A DNA stretch of 12,050 bases from Bacteroidales bacterium UBA3623 (lineage in GTDB: Bacteria > Bacteroidota > Bacteroidia > Bacteroidales > UBA932): assembly GCA_002373715.1 (NCBI GenBank), contig DFLI01000143.1, forward strand, positions 1-12,050, written 5' to 3'. A program made the position numbers and the translations under genes. Every line of letters begins with the position of its first letter. Positions within the stretch are counted from its first letter, which is position 1. Of this stretch, positions 1-6,243 are shown in pieces. A model generated the notes under the pieces. It did not search any database, was not told the DNA's origin, and saw only the letters and a list, made by a program, of their open reading frames with translations.

Positions 1-2329
1 TGGCGTAGCACTTGATTTCTCCGTTGCGGGCTACGGCGTCAATCTCCACTTCCTTGGCGCGCTGCAGGAATTCGGAAGCCACCACCGGATGCTCCTGGCT
101 CACCACCACGGCATCTTTCAGGGAACTTTCCAGTTCTTCCCGGCTGAAGACTACCTTCATGGCGGCGCCGGAAAGCACGTAGGAAGGACGGATCATGATG
201 GGCAGACCCACCTCATCGGCAAAAGCGTAAATATCTTCTACGCTGGAGAGTTCCTTCCAGCGGGGCTGGTCAATGCCCAGGGAATCGCACATGCGGGAGA
301 ATTTCTCGCGGTCTTCGGCCCGGTCTATGGACTGGGCGCTGGTTCCCAGGATGCGCACACCGGCCTGGTCCAGCTTCAGGGCCAGATTGTTGGGAATCTG
401 GCCGCCGGTGGATACAATCACGCCCAGGGGCTGCTCCAGTTCACAAATATCCAGTACTCTCTCCAGAGAAAGCTCGTCAAAGAACAGGCGGTCGCACACG
501 TCGTAGTCGGTGCTCACGGTCTCTGGGTTGTAGTTAATCATAATGGCCCGGTAGCCCATTTCCTGGATTTTCTTCACGGCCGTTACGCCGCACCAGTCAA
601 ATTCCACGCTGCTGCCAATGCGGTAGGCACCGCTTCCCAGCACAATCACGGATTTGAGGTCTTTTTCGCACTCGATGTCGTTTTCCTGTCCGTTGTAGGT
701 AAGGTACAGGTAATTGGTGCTGGCGGGGTATTCACCGGCCATGGTGTCTATCTGCTTCACGCAGGGCCGGATGCCCAGGGACTGACGCAGGCGGCGCACT
801 TCCATTCCGCGGGGATGGCTGTCCAGGCCCATGGAGCCGGATACCAGGCAACCAATCTGCCAGTCCGAGAAGCCCAGTTTCTTGGCGCCCAGGAGCGTTT
901 CTGCATCCAGTTGCTCCACAGAAGGAACGTCCTGCAGGCGGGAGCTGTAGCGGTAGATATTCTCCAAGCGGAAGAGGAACCACTTGTCAATCTTGGTAAT
1001 CTCATGGATGCGGTCAATGGAATAGCCCAGTTCGAAGGCCTTCACAATGGCCAGGATACGTTTGTCCGTAGGGTGGGTGAGTTCGGCATCCACATCTTCA
1101 ATCTCCACCTTGTTGCAGAGGAGACCGTGCAGACCCTGCCCAATCATGCGCAGGCCCTTCTGGATACTTTCTTCAAAAGAGCGGCCGATGGCCATCACTT
1201 CGCCCACGGATTTCATGGAAGAGCCCAGCTGGCGGGACACGCCTTCGAACTTGCCCAGATCCCAGCGGGGGATTTTGCACACAATATAGTCCAGCGCCGG
1301 CTCAAAGCAGGCCGATGTAACCTTGGTCACGGAATTGGGAACCTCGTCCAAGCCCAGGCCCAGGCCCAGTTTGGCGGCCACGAAGGCCAGGGGATAGCCG
1401 GTAGCTTTGGAAGCCAGGGCCGATGAACGGCTCAGTCGGGCGTTCACCTCAATTACGCGGTAATCTTCGGAATCGGGATCCAGGGCATATTGCACATTGC
1501 ATTCTCCCACAATCCCCACGTGGCGGATTATCTTAATAGCAATCTCTCTCAGCCTGTGATATTCGCGGTCGCTCAGCGTCTGGGACGGAGCCACCACAAT
1601 GCTTTCTCCCGTATGGATGCCCAGCGGGTCGAAGTTCTCCATATTACATACGGTGATGCAGTTGTCGTAGCGGTCCCGCACCACCTCGTATTCAATCTCC
1701 TTCCATCCTTTCAGGGACTCCTCAATAAGAATCTGAGGAGAATAGGTAAAGGCCGATGAGGCCAGCTCCTTCAACTCTTCGTCATTGGAGCAGAAGCCGG
1801 AGCCCAGGCCGCCCAGCGTGTAGGCTGCGCGCACAATCACGGGGTAGCCAATCTCCCGCACCACCTTCAGGGCCTCCTCAATGCTGTTCACCGCTTCGCT
1901 GCGGGCCGTCTTTACGCCAATGGAGCGCATCATATCGGCAAAGAGCTCTCTGTCTTCCGTATTGATGATGGCCTGCACCGGAGTACCCAGCACTTTTACG
2001 CCGTATTTTTCCAGGATGCCCTTTCGGTACAGCTCAATGCCGCAGTTCAGCGCCGTCTGACCGCCGAAGGACAGCATGATGGAATCCGGGCGCTCCTTCT
2101 CAATCACTTTCTCGGTGAATTCCGCCGTTACCGGGAGGAAATAGGTGGCATCGGCAATGCCTTCCGAGGTTTGCACCGTGGCAATGTTGGGGTTGATGAG
2201 GACGGTTTTCATGCCCTCTTCCTTCAGGGCTTTGAGGGCCTGGGAGCCGGAATAGTCAAACTCTCCGGACTGGCCAATCTTAAGGGCGCCGGAGCCCAGA
2301 ATAAGGACTTTATGGATGGATTCGGTCAT
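1..2329 (-). CDS. carB: carbamoyl phosphate synthase large subunit (3' end outside window)
   Basis: Large subunit of carbamoyl phosphate synthase: it uses ammonia from CarA, bicarbonate and two ATP to make carbamoyl phosphate for arginine and pyrimidine synthesis. The minus-strand frame opens MTESIHKVLILGSGALKIGQ and continues GEFDYSGSQALKAL, the N-terminal nucleotide-binding fold. A first ATP-grasp domain follows (about residues 125-340, with VIEVNARLSRSSALASKATG), then an oligomerisation region. The second half begins with a repeat of the fold (VIVLGSGAYRIGSSVEFDW) and MINYNPETVSTDYD, and enters the second ATP-grasp (IMIRPSYVLSGAAM). About 776 of the usual roughly 1070 residues are present; the second ATP-grasp and the MGS-like regulatory domain run off the left edge. 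The start overlaps the carA stop in TAATG, so the pair is probably translationally coupled. Confidence 0.97.
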   Translation of the reverse strand, partial: MTESIHKVLILGSGALKIGQSGEFDYSGSQALKALKEEGMKTVLINPNIATVQTSEGIADATYFLPVTAEFTEKVIEKERPDSIMLSFGGQTALNCGIELYRKGILEKYGVKVLGTPVQAIINTEDRELFADMMRSIGVKTARSEAVNSIEEALKVVREIGYPVIVRAAYTLGGLGSGFCSNDEELKELASSAFTYSPQILIEESLKGWKEIEYEVVRDRYDNCITVCNMENFDPLGIHTGESIVVAPSQTLSDREYHRLREIAIKIIRHVGIVGECNVQYALDPDSEDYRVIEVNARLSRSSALASKATGYPLAFVAAKLGLGLGLDEVPNSVTKVTSACFEPALDYIVCKIPRWDLGKFEGVSRQLGSSMKSVGEVMAIGRSFEESIQKGLRMIGQGLHGLLCNKVEIEDVDAELTHPTDKRILAIVKAFELGYSIDRIHEITKIDKWFLFRLENIYRYSSRLQDVPSVEQLDAETLLGAKKLGFSDWQIGCLVSGSMGLDSHPRGMEVRRLRQSLGIRPCVKQIDTMAGEYPASTNYLYLTYNGQENDIECEKDLKSVIVLGSGAYRIGSSVEFDWCGVTAVKKIQEMGYRAIMINYNPETVSTDYDVCDRLFFDELSLERVLDICELEQPLGVIVSTGGQIPNNLALKLDQAGVRILGTSAQSIDRAEDREKFSRMCDSLGIDQPRWKELSSVEDIYAFADEVGLPIMIRPSYVLSGAAMKVVFSREELESSLKDAVVVSQEHPVVASEFLQRAKEVEIDAVARNGEIKCYA

Positions 2330-3402
2330 TACTTTCTGCAGTTTTTCATGTTCTGGACAAAGGTGGCGAAGAGGGACTCGGTGTCCACCGGGCCGCTGGA
2401 GGCTTCCGGATGGAACTGGGCCGAGAAGAAGGGCTTGCTCACATGCGTGATGCCTTCGTTGGTGCCGTCGTTGAGGTTCACGAACAGAGGCTTCCAATCG
2501 GCCGGAAGCGTTTTGTCATCAATGGCAAAGCCGTGATTCTGGGAGGTAATGTAGCAGGTATGGGTTCCGGGCACTTTCACGGGCTGGTTGTGGCCGCGGT
2601 GTCCGTACTTCATCTTGTAGGTTTTGGCGCCGGCGGCCAGGGCCAGCAGCTGGTTGCCCAGGCAAATGCCCATGATGGGCTTGTCCTGGGTGAGCGCCAC
2701 CTTAATATGTTCTACGGTCTCCGTGCACATGGCCGGGTCTCCGGGGCCGTTGGACAGGAACAGACCGTCGTATTCTTCCTGGGTGAAGTCGTAGTTCCAG
2801 GGAACTCGCTTAATGGTAACGTCGTGCTTGAGGAGGCAGCGGAGGATGTTGTTCTTGAGGCCGCAGTCTACCATGAGCACGCGGTACTTGCCGTTTCCGT
2901 AGTAGCGTACTTCCTGCGTGGAAACCTGGGCTACCAGATTCTCCTTGTTAGGGTCGTGGAACGGGACGTCCTGGTTGTCGAACACAATCTTTCCCAGCAT
3001 GGCGCCTCTCTCGCGAAGCTTCTTGGTGAGCTCCCGGGTGTCAATTCCGTACAGGCCCGGCACATCGTACTGCTTGAGCCAGGTTCCCAGGCTGCGGTCC
3101 GAGTTCCAGTGGCTGAATTTCTCGGAATAATCCGAGATTACCAGCGCCGTGCAGTGAATCTTCTCCGATTCGAAGTTGCGGGAAATCCCAAACTCCTGCT
3201 CGTCGTCCGGAACGCCATAGTTTCCAATCATGGGGAAGGTGGGAACCAGAATCTGGCCTTTGTAGGAAGGGTCTGTGAGGCTCTCGGGGTAACCAATCAT
3301 GGCCGTGTAAAAGACCAGCTCTCCCGAAACCGATTTCTCGCTTCCAAAAGAATAGGCCTCGTACTCGCTGCCGTCTTCCAGAATTAACTTTGCCTTGCTC
3401 AT
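2329..3402 (-). CDS. carA: carbamoyl phosphate synthase small (glutaminase) subunit
   Basis: Glutamine amidotransferase subunit that hydrolyses glutamine and channels ammonia to CarB. The chosen start gives 357 aa beginning MSKAKLILEDGSEYEAYSFG, the normal CarA N-terminus. An in-frame ATG 13 codons upstream lies inside the leader terminator hairpin and is unlikely. The N-terminal CarA domain spans about residues 1-140 (GELVFYTAMIGYPESLTDPS). The class I amidotransferase domain has SNGPGDP (217-223), nucleophile Cys247 in GICLGNQ, and His331/Glu333 in FHPEASSGP, so the catalytic triad is intact. The stop TAA overlaps the carB ATG by one base. The gene lies immediately downstream of a leader with an intrinsic terminator, which suggests attenuation control of both genes. 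Confidence 0.97.
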   Translation of the reverse strand: MSKAKLILEDGSEYEAYSFGSEKSVSGELVFYTAMIGYPESLTDPSYKGQILVPTFPMIGNYGVPDDEQEFGISRNFESEKIHCTALVISDYSEKFSHWNSDRSLGTWLKQYDVPGLYGIDTRELTKKLRERGAMLGKIVFDNQDVPFHDPNKENLVAQVSTQEVRYYGNGKYRVLMVDCGLKNNILRCLLKHDVTIKRVPWNYDFTQEEYDGLFLSNGPGDPAMCTETVEHIKVALTQDKPIMGICLGNQLLALAAGAKTYKMKYGHRGHNQPVKVPGTHTCYITSQNHGFAIDDKTLPADWKPLFVNLNDGTNEGITHVSKPFFSAQFHPEASSGPVDTESLFATFVQNMKNCRK

Positions 3403-3417
3403 TACACTACTACTATT

Positions 3418-3456
3418 AAAAAAGAAGGCTAATTCGCTCAACGCGAACTAGCCTTC
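3418..3456 (-). terminator. intrinsic terminator / attenuator in the carA leader
   Basis: Read on the minus strand, arm 3456-3449 (GAAGGCTA) pairs with 3431-3424 (TAGCCTTC), a G-U pair (3448/3432) continues it, and 3447-3443 (TTCGC) pairs with 3437-3433 (GCGAA). This gives a 14-bp stem with a 5-nt loop. Six U residues follow at once (3423-3418), then the carA ATG 15 nt later. On the plus strand the wobble pair becomes an A-C mismatch, so the structure is built for the minus strand. No minus-strand gene lies upstream for it to terminate, and it sits between a promoter-like site and carA, so attenuation of carAB is the best reading. Confidence 0.75.
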
Positions 3457-3462
3457 CTGCAT
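3448..3462 (-). CDS. possible four-codon leader peptide MQEG in the carA leader
   Basis: On the minus strand ATG CAG GAA GGC TAG starts 6 nt before the terminator stem and stops inside its 5' arm (UAG at 3450-3448). AAGG precedes the ATG by 2 nt, closer than a standard Shine-Dalgarno, although Bacteroidota rely little on that signal. A ribosome on this frame would cover the 5' arm of the terminator. The frame is so short that it may be chance. It contains no obvious run of arginine or other regulatory codons. Confidence 0.25.
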   Translation of the reverse strand: MQEG

Positions 3463-3484
3463 TTCCTTATCTATTTTGTTTTTT

Positions 3485-3510
3485 CCGAAGCATCGTCAAA
3501 ATATCTTCGG
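3485..3510 (-). promoter_or_regulatory. upstream hairpin in the carA leader
   Basis: On the minus strand CCGAAG (3510-3505) pairs with CTTCGG (3490-3485) around a 14-nt loop. It would lie at the very 5' end of the carA transcript if transcription starts just after the -7 element at 3515-3522. It could be a 5' stabilising stem or a sensor helix working with the terminator hairpin. Function is inferred only from position. Confidence 0.4.
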
Positions 3511-3514
3511 GGGA

Positions 3515-3522
3515 CAAAGTTA
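3515..3522 (-). promoter_or_regulatory. carAB promoter, Bacteroidota -7 element
   Basis: Minus-strand TAACTTTG matches the Bacteroidota -7 consensus TAnnTTTG. A good TTTG at the -33 spacing is not present (the region reads TTGTGA), so the match is one-sided. The implied leader is roughly 100 nt and contains both hairpins described here. Confidence 0.55.
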
Positions 3523-3555
3523 CTAATTATTTTTAATATAATCACAAGGAAAGTG

Positions 3556-3602
3556 AAAACACCGTGTTTTGCGCAAATTTGGTGTATGAAAACAGCCAAA
3601 TT
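3556..3602. repeat. two inverted repeats between the carA promoter and the lipoprotein gene
   Basis: AAAACAC C GTGTTTT (3556-3570) is a perfect 7-bp inverted repeat with a one-base centre. Just after it AATTTGG (3576-3582) and CCAAATT (3596-3602) form a second perfect 7-bp repeat with a 13-base spacer. They lie in the roughly 160-bp divergent intergenic space between carA and the plus-strand lipoprotein gene and could be protein-binding sites. No specific regulator can be named. No gene is evident in this space. Confidence 0.35.
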
Positions 3603-3686
3603 CCTATTGCTCCTTCCTGCTGGTGCCCATTGTGAAATTTCATAGAAAAGTGTATTTTTACATACAGAATCTTAAATGTTTGTCTT

Positions 3687-4247
3687 GTGAGAAGGATATT
3701 TAGCCTTGCCTTGATGTGTTTGTTCACACTCGCAATCTGTTCATGCCGTCAGAATGATCCCTCCATCGAAGAAGAAGGAGATGATTTTATTACCCTTCAC
3801 AATGTGAAATGGGCCCGCCAGCCGGTCACCTGCTATCTGGGCGGTGCCGGGGGAAGCGCTCCGAAAGGTTTTTCTGCCCCAAGTTCAGACCAGCTGAACA
3901 AACTCATGAATGTCTATACCAAATACTATGGTAGCTACAACGGTGTCAAAGGGGTACTATTCAGTGCAGTAGGTATCGATGGCTTCATTGAAGCTAATCT
4001 CGCAAGCGACGGAAAAGTCAGTGGTGCCGATTATAACAAGTACACTTTTACCGATGAGCATCTTGCACATGCCGTTTTCCTCCCGGTGAATGACGGCTGG
4101 GACGGGTATTACTGGGGCGATTACGAAGGCGGCTATTACTATTTCTTTCATTTCAGCATGATAGAAATGAAAGTAAAGCGGTGCACTTTTGCCAGCGGAG
4201 ACCGTGCCTTCACCATCCTGGGAGGCATGCTGCCAGTCAAGGACTGA
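3687..4247 (+). CDS. putative surface lipoprotein of unknown function
   Basis: A 186-aa protein read from a GTG start; the next in-frame ATG would remove most of the signal. Residues 1-20 (MRRIFSLALMCLFTLAICSC) form a type II signal: two arginines, a hydrophobic core and a lipobox ending at Cys20. The following RQNDPSIEEEGDD is acidic near the mature N-terminus, as in the Bacteroidota lipoprotein export signal that sends proteins to the cell surface. The rest is rich in aromatic residues and glycine (DGWDGYYWGDYEGGYYYFFHF, about 132-152) and ends TILGGMLPVKD. I do not recognise a family. It stands alone on the plus strand, divergent from carA, with no clear terminator downstream. Confidence 0.7.
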   Translation: MRRIFSLALMCLFTLAICSCRQNDPSIEEEGDDFITLHNVKWARQPVTCYLGGAGGSAPKGFSAPSSDQLNKLMNVYTKYYGSYNGVKGVLFSAVGIDGFIEANLASDGKVSGADYNKYTFTDEHLAHAVFLPVNDGWDGYYWGDYEGGYYYFFHFSMIEMKVKRCTFASGDRAFTILGGMLPVKD

Positions 4248-4287
4248 GACTTCCAAGCGTCAACTTTTATCAGACACTTAGCTTGAG

Positions 4288-4420
4288 CCCAACGTCCCAC
4301 CTAATGGACCGTTAGGCTCGTTTAGGGCCGATTTTCGACCCCAACGTCCCATCTGTTGGACCGTTAGGCTCGTTTAGGGCCGATTTTCGACCCCAACGTC
4401 CCATCTGTTGGACCGTTAGA
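4288..4420. repeat. 52-bp direct repeat, 2.5 tandem copies
   Basis: Copies begin at 4288, 4340 and 4392 with an exact 52-base period; the third ends after about 28 bases. Copies 2 and 3 are identical where they overlap, and copy 1 differs at a few bases (CACCTAATGGA against CATCTGTTGGA). Each unit holds two imperfect hairpins: AACGTCC with GGACCGTT, and GGGCCGA with TCGACCC. A degenerate further copy (CCCCAATGACCCATC) occurs near 4680. The minus strand is open in one frame only because the period plus lack of stops allows it; I do not regard it as coding. It looks like a host intergenic repeat. Confidence 0.85.
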
Positions 4421-4423
4421 CCG

Positions 4424-4601
4424 GATTCCGGAGCGAAGCGACAGGGCCTGCAGGCCCGCAAGGCGGCTTCTGCCGCCAGCCCCTCTCCCGAGGAGAGGGG
4501 TTTGGGGTGAGGGTAACGTGAGCAGGGGGCGATGTGCCAGCATCGCATTCCCCTCCGGGCGTTAAACGAAACAAAGTCGGCAAAATGCCGACTTTGCTTC
4601 G
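4424..4601. repeat. cluster of palindromes, host dispersed-repeat type
   Basis: Five strong stems lie in a row: GGGCCTGCAGGCCC (4444-4457, perfect palindrome); GGCGGC-TTCT-GCCGCC (4462-4477); CCCCTCTCC-CGA-GGAGAGGGG (4480-4500); GCGATG-TGCCAG-CATCGC (4529-4546); and a long stem at 4567-4601. The third and its flank (TTTGGGGTGAGGG) translate on the minus strand to LTPNPSPRERG, a phrase well known as spurious protein from a widespread bacterial intergenic repeat. With the 52-bp repeats this fills the 4248-4746 gap, in which I see no gene. Confidence 0.7.
4567..4601. terminator. strong hairpin, possible bidirectional terminator
   Basis: CGAA-A-CAAAGTCGGC (4567-4581) pairs with GCCGACTTTG-C-TTCG (4587-4601) around AAAAT: ten perfect pairs, one mismatch, then four more. 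There is no long T run, so it may be a repeat-family stem rather than a true rho-independent terminator. Confidence 0.4.
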
Positions 4602-4746
4602 TAGCGGCAGAAGTGCTGTTATCGAACAAATTCTTGGAGGATTTGGATAGAATCTGGGCTTTAAAGCCTTGGATTCCGGACCCCAATGACCCATCCACCT
4701 GGAAATAATCTGAGTGAAAGTGCCGGGCTTGCAATGGGAAAAATGA

Positions 4747-4971
4747 ATGAAATTCACGCCCCTACACCCGAGGTATCCGGATGATAATCAGAAACGTAAA
4801 CTCCTTTATTTTTTCCCGGAAATAGTAACCGTTGTAGGCGTATCGTCTGTTGTTTTTTCTAGATTTATTTCTCCTCCAAAACGCCCATGGTCTACTACTC
4901 TTTCTTTACTTTTTTATGTTTCCACACTATTTATATATGAGCAGGTATTAGCGCCTGAGATTATAATATGA
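4747..4971 (+). CDS. possible small membrane protein at the left end of the element
   Basis: A 74-aa frame with two hydrophobic stretches (about residues 19-41, LLYFFPEIVTVVGVSSVVF; and 51-67, TLSLLFYVSTLFIYEQ) separated by a basic, proline-containing turn (SPPKRPWS), which suggests two membrane segments. Its TGA overlaps the ATG of the next gene in ATGA, the usual sign of translational coupling, which is the main support for it being real. I recognise no family. Composition becomes AT-rich from here, so this is close to the left limit of the inserted DNA. Confidence 0.4.
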   Translation: MKFTPLHPRYPDDNQKRKLLYFFPEIVTVVGVSSVVFSRFISPPKRPWSTTLSLLFYVSTLFIYEQVLAPEIII

Positions 4972-5180
4972 ACAATCAACCTTACAAACGACAGTATCGT
5001 CAATTGGACGATGAAACAAAACAAAAAATAAGCGCGAGCAGCCGAAACAAACCGAAGAGTTTCATAACAAAAGAACGGATTCGTCAATCAATGTTGAAGT
5101 ACTGGGAAACCGTGCCTAACAAAGAGGACACCCAATGGTATAATGTGGATAATGACCATAACGATGAAGACCAAGACTAA
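4968..5180 (+). CDS. small basic protein with NUMOD3-like motif, upstream of rep
   Basis: A 70-aa hydrophilic protein. Residues 14-46 (DDETKQKISASSRNKPKSF followed by ITKERIRQSMLKYW) resemble the NUMOD3 pattern (ETKxKIS..SxxxKPKS...xxKIRxSMxxYW), a short helical DNA-binding module known from homing endonucleases and from small proteins of mobile elements. The C-terminus is acidic (DNDHNDEDQD). It begins in an ATGA overlap with the upstream frame and overlaps rep by 17 bases. A DNA-binding accessory to Rep is an inference from position. Confidence 0.65.
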   Translation: MNNQPYKRQYRQLDDETKQKISASSRNKPKSFITKERIRQSMLKYWETVPNKEDTQWYNVDNDHNDEDQD

Positions 5181-6069
5181 CCTTAGCATAGACTACCTCA
5201 AATTATGTTTCCGCCAGCCGGAGGGACTATTTCAAGAGATTGCCTCAACACTAGAAAGCATAGTTCCACGCTTAGATTATGACCTGCTCATTATTGACAG
5301 GGATGAACAACGGATAATAATGAAGGTCCTCATACCAGATACAAGTGGACAATGGTCCTTGGGGACCTTGACCCTGAATAATGGCAACACCTTCAATGGA
5401 AAAGCATTCTTTGAATACAATAACCGCGCCCTGTATGAGGTGTTCTCATGGTTGCCGGGGCAAGGACCCTCCAACTACATAACCTTGATGGATTGCATTG
5501 CCGATGATTTGGGCCTGGAATACAATAACTGCACCCGTATTGACATTGCCCTAGACACAACAGCGAACGCGTTGGCGCGTTTGAGGAAGCGGATACGTGA
5601 CGTTGAGAACTTAGACATGTTTCTTTGCCGTCACAAGGTCACTGACCCAGACCTTAAACTAGACGGCTATGGGGAATATTACGCCTCAACTAGAAGACGG
5701 CTTTTGAAGCGTCCGGAAATCATCATCGAACAGGCAAAAAATGAGGGTACACGGCTGAAGGTCTACGACAAGTCGAGAGAGTTGCAGGAGAGCCGACCAG
5801 ATAAGATGGCAAGATATTTCAACTGGCTGGGAGAAGGCTGGAACCAAGACAAGGACCACATCTTCCGTGTTGAGGTCACCATAAGGAATGAGGACCTTAA
5901 GGAGATGTGGAAACAGTTAAGTAGACGGCTCAGTCCCGAGGAATTAGACATGCCGTTTTTGACCCAGATTCAAACGGAAAATTTTCTGGCTTGGTACTTC
6001 TATGAAGGACTGGACTCACTTATCTATTTCCGGGACAGGGAAACTGGTGAGAAGGTGGAGCCGTTCTAA
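5164..6069 (+). CDS. rolling-circle replication initiation protein (Rep_trans type)
   Basis: A 301-aa protein with the marks of the Rep_trans family (PF02486), which includes pT181-type Rep and the Tn916 Orf20 type: NCTRIDIALD (122-131), LKVYDKSRE (198-206, with Tyr201 a candidate for the DNA-linking tyrosine) and FRVEVTIRNEDLK (234-246). These proteins nick the double-strand origin and start replication of the circular form. I chose ATG 5164 (MKTKTNLSIDYLKLCF) because conserved sequence begins there; an in-frame ATG at 5143 would add MWIMTIT and extend the overlap with the upstream gene. It is the last gene of a three-gene plus-strand set and is followed by a terminator. In an integrated element such a Rep would maintain or mobilise the excised circle. 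Confidence 0.85.
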   Translation: MKTKTNLSIDYLKLCFRQPEGLFQEIASTLESIVPRLDYDLLIIDRDEQRIIMKVLIPDTSGQWSLGTLTLNNGNTFNGKAFFEYNNRALYEVFSWLPGQGPSNYITLMDCIADDLGLEYNNCTRIDIALDTTANALARLRKRIRDVENLDMFLCRHKVTDPDLKLDGYGEYYASTRRRLLKRPEIIIEQAKNEGTRLKVYDKSRELQESRPDKMARYFNWLGEGWNQDKDHIFRVEVTIRNEDLKEMWKQLSRRLSPEELDMPFLTQIQTENFLAWYFYEGLDSLIYFRDRETGEKVEPF

Positions 6070-6072
6070 ACA

Positions 6073-6100
6073 AGGGGTTATAACAAGCACCCCTAGTTTT
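6073..6100 (+). terminator. rep terminator
   Basis: AGGGGT (6073-6078) and ACCCCT (6089-6094) pair around a 10-nt loop, followed by AGTTTT. It begins 4 nt after the rep stop codon. Confidence 0.6.
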
Positions 6101-6104
6101 GGTA

Positions 6105-6152
6105 CCTTATACTATATAAGGCGTTTATATCAAATTGAATACGTAGTACTAC
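6105..6152. other. palindromes downstream of rep, possible replication-related site
   Basis: CCTTATA-CTA-TATAAGG (6105-6121) is a perfect 7-bp stem with a 3-base loop, and GTAGTACTAC (6143-6152) is a perfect 10-bp palindrome. They lie in an AT-rich 90-bp stretch between the convergent rep and TolB-like genes, outside both terminators. A nicking or binding site for Rep is possible, but the pT181 nick consensus is not evident and the double-strand origin is often inside rep. Confidence 0.25.
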
Positions 6153-6161
6153 AACAATAAA

Positions 6162-6196
6162 AAAGGTGATGCATCACAGTGGGATGTATCACCTTT
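6162..6196 (-). terminator. terminator of the TolB-like gene
   Basis: AAAGGTGATGCATC (6162-6175) and GATGTATCACCTTT (6183-6196) form a 14-bp stem with one G-U pair and a 7-nt loop. On the minus strand it is followed by a run of U (CACCTTTTTTATTG). It lies 48 nt after the stop of the minus-strand lipoprotein gene and may act in both directions. Confidence 0.8.
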
Positions 6197-6243
6197 AAAT
6201 CTTATTGTGTACAATCACTAAAAATTAGCAGATAGTACGAAGA

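Noticed and set aside
89..1426. Long plus-strand frame opposite carB
   Set aside because: It is the antisense of a clearly conserved carB frame; the GC-rich codon pattern leaves the opposite strand open. The same applies to the frame at 2410-3387 opposite carA.
3542..3727. Minus-strand 61-codon frame upstream of carA
   Set aside because: It begins inside the lipoprotein signal-peptide coding sequence and has AT-rich, low-complexity composition; no support as a gene.
4288..4420. Tandem repeats as a possible CRISPR array
   Set aside because: The whole 52-base unit repeats with no variable spacers, and no cas genes are present.
4546..4559. A 14-base match (ATTCCCCTCCGGGC) between the repeat cluster and the tRNA 3' end, in inverted orientation
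   Set aside because: An attachment duplicate should be in direct orientation. The match lies in a host repeat cluster, and one such match by chance is not surprising in 12 kb.
4312..4757. Minus-strand frames with VTLTPNPSPRERGW and repeated NGPTDGTLGSKIGPKRA
   Set aside because: They are translations of intergenic repeats, a common source of false proteins. The period and hairpins explain the sequence better.
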